DNA of 64,000 nucleotides, taken from Flavobacterium turcicum (GTDB taxonomy: Bacteria; Bacteroidota; Bacteroidia; Flavobacteriales; Flavobacteriaceae). The notes below the pieces were generated by a model. That model had not been told where the DNA came from and ran no database searches. It saw only the letters and a list, made by a program, of their open reading frames with translations. Positions within the stretch are counted from its first letter, which is position 1. Each line of letters opens with the position of its first letter. The stretch spans positions 65,735 to 129,734 of the forward strand of contig NZ_JAAOBY010000004.1 in the NCBI RefSeq assembly GCF_011365745.1, read 5' to 3'. Of the stretch, positions 59,025-64,000 are shown in pieces. A program made the translations under genes and the position numbers.

Positions 59025-59501
59025 ATGAACAAATTTCTCAAAATAATCATAGCGGTCGCAGCTTGTCTTGCTATTGGATATACATCAGGAATGGTGACTC
59101 GCTCATCTATTACAACTTGGTATCCTACATTGATCAAACCTAGTTTTAATCCGCCCAATTGGATTTTTGCACCGGTATGGAGTACCTTGTATGCTATGAT
59201 GGGTGTGGCTGCAGGATTGGTGTGGAACGAAATTAAAAGCAATGAAGAGGTCGTGAAAAAAGCCTTAATTTTCTTTTTGATACAACTCGGTCTAAATGCT
59301 TTGTGGTCGTACTTGTTTTTTGGTTTGCATAACCCAATGCTCGCAGGATTAGAAATTATTGTGCTGTGGTTAATAATTTACGAAACCTATGTTCAGTTTT
59401 CAAAGATTAACAAGATTGCTGGGTATTTGTTTATTCCTTATTTGGCTTGGGTGAGTTTTGCTGCGGTTTTGAACGGAAGTATTTGGTGGTTGAATAGATA
59501 G
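59025..59501 (+). CDS. TspO/MBR family membrane protein
   Basis: 158 residues with five membrane helices and the family motifs TWYPTLIKPSFNPPNWIFAPVWSTLYAMMGVAAG and ALWSYLFFGLHNP. TspO proteins bind porphyrins and cholesterol-like ligands and take part in stress or pigment regulation in bacteria. The length is normal. It is divergent from mvaD and monocistronic. A 13-bp tandem-repeat remnant (TCAGTCTCAG units, 59508-59541) follows the gene. Confidence 0.93.
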   Translation: MNKFLKIIIAVAACLAIGYTSGMVTRSSITTWYPTLIKPSFNPPNWIFAPVWSTLYAMMGVAAGLVWNEIKSNEEVVKKALIFFLIQLGLNALWSYLFFGLHNPMLAGLEIIVLWLIIYETYVQFSKINKIAGYLFIPYLAWVSFAAVLNGSIWWLNR

Positions 59502-59561
59502 TTGACGGTTTTCAGTCTCAGTTGTCAGTCTCAGTTAGCAGTCTGTTTAATAATTTAAAGT

Positions 59562-60299
59562 TTATAAGCTTTTAAAATGTAATATTTTACTACTCATGAA
59601 TTCTTGTAGTGAAAGTATATTTTGCTGCGCAGCAATTATTTTCGACTTTGGGTCTTTGTTGCAAAAGTCAAGAAAAGTTGCAATTTCTTCTTGACGAAGT
59701 TGTAAAGTGTCGGTATAAAATTCTGTTGCGATTTGTGTTTTTGCTGCCTCTATGAACGGTAATACAGGTCCTTTTGTCTCAAGGTCGGTATTTTTCTTTT
59801 TGAACAGCTTGGCAACCATTCCGCCAATCCTCATTATATCCATGCCGTTTTCAATAGTGCCATCATAAACCCCAGGATTTTTTAGTTTGCTAGCATTTTT
59901 TTCTAATGTGTATTGATCCAGTTTGGCTTGTTCCCATTTGGCATCTTTACTTAATTTGATTGAAGGAGTGTTTTGTACCACTACTTCTTTTAGTTCTTCC
60001 ACTTTAGCGACCAAAGTTATGTTGATGAAACCTTGTTTTAAAATTGCAGCTGTAACTTTCAATTCTTTTATTTCATGATTTTTGGCTACAAAAACCAATT
60101 GATCCTTGGCTTCAACTGTAATGGTAAATTTACCTTCGGTATCTGTTAAGGAGACATTTTTACTTGTCGCATTGATAACCTCGACCTTGTTTGCCACAGT
60201 TTTATCAAAAACTATTTGCCCTTGAATGCGTTCTGTAACTTGTGAAAATCCAGTTTGATAAAGCACAAATAGAAGTAAAGCGAGTAATTTTGTTTTCAT
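59562..60299 (-). CDS. Exported protein with a carboxypeptidase-like regulatory domain
   Basis: 245 residues starting MKTKLLALLLFVLYQTGFSQ, a signal peptide; a start 13 codons upstream is less likely because it breaks the signal. A CarboxypepD_reg-like beta-sandwich follows (IQGQIVFDKTVANKVEVINATSKNVSLTDTEGKFTITVEAKDQLVF), the domain found in front of many TonB-dependent receptors but here on its own. The remaining 130 residues are helical. The function is unknown, probably envelope associated. Confidence 0.85.
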   Translation of the reverse strand: MKTKLLALLLFVLYQTGFSQVTERIQGQIVFDKTVANKVEVINATSKNVSLTDTEGKFTITVEAKDQLVFVAKNHEIKELKVTAAILKQGFINITLVAKVEELKEVVVQNTPSIKLSKDAKWEQAKLDQYTLEKNASKLKNPGVYDGTIENGMDIMRIGGMVAKLFKKKNTDLETKGPVLPFIEAAKTQIATEFYTDTLQLRQEEIATFLDFCNKDPKSKIIAAQQNILSLQEFMSSKILHFKSL

Positions 60300-60382
60300 A
60301 AAGTTTTGATAATAGACTAGTAAAGGTATCAGAATCATCTTAAATAAAACTTACTGAAGTTTTAAACTCTTGTTAATTAAAA

Positions 60383-61591
60383 TCAAATAGAGTTAGCTAC
60401 AATAAACCCACTTGTCCAAGCATTTTGAAAATTGAAACCGCCTGTAATAGCATCAATATTCACAATTTCACCAGCAAAATAGAGGTTTTGATGCAACTTA
60501 CTTTCCATAGTTTTGAAGTTGATTTCTTTTAAATCAATTCCGCCAGCTGTTACAAATTCTTCTTTAAAAGTACTTTTTCCATTAACTTGAAAAGTTCCTT
60601 TCGTCAATTGATTGGCTAGATTTTGCAATTGTGTTTTCGATAAATCAGCCCATTTGGTCTCTTCTTCAATTCCTGAAGCAAGTACCAAACTTTCCCATAA
60701 CCTGTTGGTCAGTTCAAAAGGTGATTTTTTTGAAACTGATTTTTTTGCGTGTTCTTGTTTTAAGTCTTTTAGCTTTTTTTCGACATCCGTTGTGTCTTCA
60801 TCATTCAACCAATTTACGAAAATGGTAAATTGATAATTTTTGTCATGCAAGATTCGAGCTCCCCAGGCGGAGAGTTTCAAAATTGCCGGACCACTCATTC
60901 CCCAATGTGTAATTAATAAAGGACCTGTGGATGAAAGTTTAGTGTCTTTTACGGTTACGGTAACTTGTGCTGCAACGCCAGGTAATTCTTTTATTCTGGA
61001 ATCTTTAATGTTGAATGTGAATAGGGAAGGAACTGGGCTGACAACTGCGTGACCAAAATTTTGTAGCATTTCCCAAACTTTTGGATTGCTACCTGTAGCC
61101 AAAATTAACTTTTCGACAAGATAATTCTCGGTTTGTGTTTCTATCTTCCAAACGTGTTCTTTTTTGTAAATAGATTGTACACTTTGTCCTGTAAGTACTG
61201 CGATTCCGAGTTTTTGCGTTGCTTTCAAGAAACAATCAATAATGGTTTGTGAGGAATTCGAAACGGGAAACATCCGTCCGTCAGCTTCGATTTTTAATTC
61301 AACACCATGTTTCTCGAACCATTCAATCGTATCACCAGAGCAAAATTGATGAAAAGGACCGCGCAATTCTTTTTCGCCACGAGGGTAAAATTTTACCAAT
61401 TCATTTGGTTCAAAACATGCGTGCGTTACGTTACAACGTCCACCACCGGAAATACGTACTTTTTGCAATACTTCTGCACCGCGTTCTAAAATTGCGACTT
61501 TCAGTTTTGGATTTTTTTCTACGATATTAATCGCTGTAAAAAATCCTGCTGCGCCACCACCTACAATTATTATATCGAAATTTTGATTCAT
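60383..61591 (-). CDS. YhiN/HI0933-type FAD-binding flavoprotein
   Basis: 402 residues. The FAD Rossmann motif IIVGGGAAGFFTAINI starts at residue 6; KVRISGGGRCNVTHA is the family hallmark and ITGGFNFQNAWTSGFIVA closes the fold. These enzymes are annotated as aminoacetone oxidases or uncharacterised oxidoreductases. The start codon overlaps the stop of the glycerophosphodiesterase gene by four bases (ATGA), so the two genes form one translation-coupled unit, though no metabolic link is obvious. Confidence 0.92.
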   Translation of the reverse strand: MNQNFDIIIVGGGAAGFFTAINIVEKNPKLKVAILERGAEVLQKVRISGGGRCNVTHACFEPNELVKFYPRGEKELRGPFHQFCSGDTIEWFEKHGVELKIEADGRMFPVSNSSQTIIDCFLKATQKLGIAVLTGQSVQSIYKKEHVWKIETQTENYLVEKLILATGSNPKVWEMLQNFGHAVVSPVPSLFTFNIKDSRIKELPGVAAQVTVTVKDTKLSSTGPLLITHWGMSGPAILKLSAWGARILHDKNYQFTIFVNWLNDEDTTDVEKKLKDLKQEHAKKSVSKKSPFELTNRLWESLVLASGIEEETKWADLSKTQLQNLANQLTKGTFQVNGKSTFKEEFVTAGGIDLKEINFKTMESKLHQNLYFAGEIVNIDAITGGFNFQNAWTSGFIVANSI

Positions 61592-62265
61592 ATTCTATCA
61601 GGGAAATCGGTTATGATTCCGTTTACGTTGTATGTTTTTATTTTTTGAATGTCTTCTAATTCATTGATGGTCCAAGGGAAAACTTGAAAACCGTGTGACT
61701 GAATTAGTGCTGTACTTTCTTGAGTTATCAAATGAAAATACGGGTGTATGGATTTTGCCTGAATCGTTTCGGCGAAAGCCAAAGCCAAGTCTAAATCGGT
61801 TTCTGTTAAAACGCCAACGCCAATTTTATCATTTAACGATGTCACTTGTTGCAACGCAATCCAATCAAAACTTGAAATTAAAAAATGGTCGTATTTCCAA
61901 CTTCTTTTGTTCACGTATTTTTCAATTAGCGTAACTACTTTATCAGTTGTATCATGACTTTTGAGTTCTATATTGATGAAACACTTTTGATTTACTAGAT
62001 CAAAAACTTCCTCGAGCGTGGGGATTTCGTGTTTTTCATCTATTAAAAAAGCCTTCAATTCCTGCAAAGATAATCCGTTTACAAAACCTTTTCCGTTTGT
62101 TGTTCGGTCAATAGTTTCGTCGTGAATTACGATTATTTCACCATCTGCACTCAAATGCACATCGAGTTCAATGCCATCTGCTTGCAGGTCCAATGCTTTT
62201 TGAAAGGAAACCAAAGTGTTTTCGGGTTCGTATCCTTTTGCGCCGCGATGTCCAATTTTGAGCAT
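61588..62265 (-). CDS. Glycerophosphodiester phosphodiesterase
   Basis: 225 residues from MLKIGHRGAKGYEPENTLVSFQ, the classic GDPD start with catalytic His and Arg, followed by GIELDVHLSADGEIIVIHDETIDRTTNG, where Glu, Asp and His bind the metal. The longer frame from 62295 lacks support. There is no signal peptide, so it is cytoplasmic, releasing glycerol-3-phosphate from lipid-derived diesters. It overlaps the downstream flavoprotein gene by four bases. Confidence 0.95.
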   Translation of the reverse strand: MLKIGHRGAKGYEPENTLVSFQKALDLQADGIELDVHLSADGEIIVIHDETIDRTTNGKGFVNGLSLQELKAFLIDEKHEIPTLEEVFDLVNQKCFINIELKSHDTTDKVVTLIEKYVNKRSWKYDHFLISSFDWIALQQVTSLNDKIGVGVLTETDLDLALAFAETIQAKSIHPYFHLITQESTALIQSHGFQVFPWTINELEDIQKIKTYNVNGIITDFPDRI

Positions 62266-62301
62266 TGTTTTCGGTTTTGAGGCAAAGGTAAACATAAAAA
62301 A

Positions 62302-62325
62302 AACGCCTTCATTTCTAAAGGCGTT
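62302..62325 (-). terminator. Terminator of the GH13 gene
   Basis: AACGCCTT and AAGGCGTT form the stem around CATTTCTA; on the minus strand a T-run follows. It sits between the GH13 stop codon and the GDPD start. Confidence 0.75.
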
Positions 62326-62345
62326 CTAGTGTAATTATTTTAGAC

Positions 62346-63998
62346 TTATTTTTTTAATTCTAATAAAACAATGTCAAAGTCAGTATCGATTGTCACTTTT
62401 CCATTAGCAACTACCGATTCTTTTCCTGAATACAAATCTTTCACTTTGGTTCCGTCAGCGAAAATTGTTCCTACTGAAAGTTCTTTAGTTCCACTTTTTA
62501 AATCCAAGCCAACTACTACTTTATCTGTATAATCTTCTTTTGAGAAAGTTCTAGAAAAAGTATAGGGTTGAGCTGAAATTTGTTTGTGAATTCCTGCTCC
62601 AACTGATGGATGATTTTTTCTGAATTGACCTAATTTTTGCCAATGTAACAACGTTTTCTGAGTTTCAGGATTCGATTTTATGGCATCCCAATTCATAAAA
62701 GAACGTAAAGTTGCATCACCTTGTGTTCCTTCAATTGCTAACGAACGAGCGCTTTCGTCACCGTAATACACTTGCGAAACTCCAGGCGAAAGTAATAACT
62801 TGGTTGCCGTTTCCTTATTTTTAGTTCGTTTCGCATCAAACGGTGCACCATCGTCGTGTGATGACATATAATTCAAAACACTAAAGCCTTTCAAGTCAAT
62901 GTTCAGTTTAGTCGAATATTTAGAGAAAATGAATTCATAATCTTTTTGAGCATCCCATTTGAATTCGAAATTGATCATGTTGTTGAAACCATTTTTAAAA
63001 TAGTTTACTTTTTTATCGCCAAAATCAAAATCTTGACCGCCGCTGATTCCATAATTATAGACTTCGGCAATGGTGTAAAAGGAGTTGTTATCCAATACTT
63101 TTGTTGGATTATTTTTCTTCCAAGTTTCAAATGCGTAATCACATTGGGTTTTAAAATCGGCCCAAACGGTTTCATCAGTATGTTTTACGGTGTCACCGCG
63201 GTATCCATCAATTCCGTATTCCGTAATATAATCTGTCAACCATTTGATGATGTAATATTTTGGTGCTCTTGGATATCCGGTACGGGCAAAAAACGCATCG
63301 AGTTCTTTCATTTCTTGTTCGTAACGGCCTTCTTTTTTCCATTTTTCGATTAAATAAGGAGGTAAAGCTACTGCTTGATTGCTTTCTGTTTTAACATCAG
63401 GTAAGTTGGCTACTAGCGTGCAGGCGGTTGTGTTTTCAAATGATTTGTAATCGCAAGTTGGTCCTGTTCGAACCCAATCTTGCGGCCAAACCGTATCAAT
63501 AAGAGTAACCGGCCCGGTGTGATTGATTACACCGTCAAGAATAATTCGGATGCCGTGTGCATGAGCCTTTTGAACCAATGCCGCTAAATCTTCTTTCGTT
63601 CCAAAGTTTGGGTCTAACGCCGTCCAATCTTTCGCCCAATAGCCGTGAAAGCCATAACTCAAACCGGTGCCTTCGTCAACGCCATCGTGAATTTGTTCCA
63701 CCACTGGAGTAAACCAAATAGCATTAATGCCGAGTTTGTCAAAATAGCCTTCGTCAATTTTTTGAGAGATCCCTTTGATGTCGCCACCTTCAAATCCGCG
63801 CAGTTTTCCCGTGGTTTTATTTCTGTCAAAGTTTAAGTCGTTGGATTTATCGCCATTATTAAAACGATCCGTCATCAAAAAGTACACATTAGCACCTTCC
63901 CAAACAAATGGAGTTTGGTTGTTTTTTACAACCGTTTGTGCAGTGGAACAACTGTTTAAAGTTATTATAGTCAATAGTAAAAGTGAGTATTTTTTCAT
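62346..63998 (-). CDS. GH13 alpha-amylase family lipoprotein
   Basis: 550 residues with a lipoprotein signal (MKKYSLLLLTIITLNSCSTAQ, Cys17). The GH13 regions are in order: region I ILDGVINHTGP, region II IDGYRGDTVKHTDETVW with the nucleophile Asp, region III FYTIAEVYNYG with the acid Glu, and region IV MSSHDDGAPFD. A C-terminal beta-sandwich domain ends the protein. It should hydrolyse alpha-1,4-glucans at the cell envelope. The start ATG lies two bases from the window end, so the promoter and any partners such as SusC/SusD genes are out of view. Confidence 0.95.
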   Translation of the reverse strand: MKKYSLLLLTIITLNSCSTAQTVVKNNQTPFVWEGANVYFLMTDRFNNGDKSNDLNFDRNKTTGKLRGFEGGDIKGISQKIDEGYFDKLGINAIWFTPVVEQIHDGVDEGTGLSYGFHGYWAKDWTALDPNFGTKEDLAALVQKAHAHGIRIILDGVINHTGPVTLIDTVWPQDWVRTGPTCDYKSFENTTACTLVANLPDVKTESNQAVALPPYLIEKWKKEGRYEQEMKELDAFFARTGYPRAPKYYIIKWLTDYITEYGIDGYRGDTVKHTDETVWADFKTQCDYAFETWKKNNPTKVLDNNSFYTIAEVYNYGISGGQDFDFGDKKVNYFKNGFNNMINFEFKWDAQKDYEFIFSKYSTKLNIDLKGFSVLNYMSSHDDGAPFDAKRTKNKETATKLLLSPGVSQVYYGDESARSLAIEGTQGDATLRSFMNWDAIKSNPETQKTLLHWQKLGQFRKNHPSVGAGIHKQISAQPYTFSRTFSKEDYTDKVVVGLDLKSGTKELSVGTIFADGTKVKDLYSGKESVVANGKVTIDTDFDIVLLELKK

Positions 63999-64000
63999 TT

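Overview
This window is chromosomal DNA from a member of the Bacteroidota, most likely a Flavobacterium or close relative. The signs are an AT-rich genome and many start sites preceded by the Bacteroidota -7 promoter box TAnnTTTG (often exactly TATCTTTG). Lineage-typical proteins point the same way: a DNA polymerase III alpha subunit fused to a proofreading exonuclease, ribosomal protein S16 with a long acidic tail, M56/BlaR proteins with TonB-type tails, a mevalonate pathway, and many DUF families seen mainly in Flavobacteria. It looks like ordinary chromosome with a few accessory islands. I saw no phage, complete insertion sequence or CRISPR array.

Layout. 1-4140: 5' part of a glutaryl-CoA dehydrogenase gene, trmN6, rimM, rpsP, a small lipoprotein and an RRM RNA-binding protein. 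4236-9219: minus-strand leucine operon leuC-leuD-(31-codon micro-ORF)-leuA2-leuB. 9886-18800: exonuclease-dnaE fusion, an outer-membrane protein, thioredoxin, a DUF58 protein, two identical tRNA-Asp genes and small membrane or exported proteins. 18825-26256: lipoproteins, a GT2 glycosyltransferase with a flippase-like membrane protein, a WG-repeat lipoprotein overlapping ruvC, hemW, a cyclase and an MmcQ/YjbR protein.

26371-34425 is the most interesting block. It is a compact signalling operon with a CheY-like regulator, an H-NOX haem sensor, an HNOBA-4xPAS histidine kinase, a FIST (NosP-like) sensor, a second histidine kinase, an Hpt protein and a LytTR regulator. It is followed by a response regulator whose output half looks like a degenerate GT2 glycosyltransferase. 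I infer two nitric-oxide-sensing branches that could converge on one phosphorelay.

34584-43407: a PH/SHOCT protein, DUF4407, pckA, DUF423, a saccharopine dehydrogenase-like protein, then an AT-rich island of small unknown genes separated by attC-like inverted repeats. 43479-47289: a BlaI/M56 regulatory operon that has undergone tandem duplication and left a blaI 3' fragment; its promoter carries a BlaI/MecI-type operator. 47721-63998: a dipeptidase, tRNA-Leu, DUF885 and M3 peptidases, an rRNA pseudouridine synthase, an isoprenoid cluster (UbiA prenyltransferase, mevalonate kinase, diphosphomevalonate decarboxylase), TspO, an exported protein, a YhiN-type flavoprotein, a glycerophosphodiesterase and a GH13 lipoprotein.

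Scattered between genes are four or five copies of one structured repeat. It has conserved flanks around a hairpin whose sequence differs between copies while its pairing is kept. All identifications come from reading the sequence and family knowledge; no database search was run.
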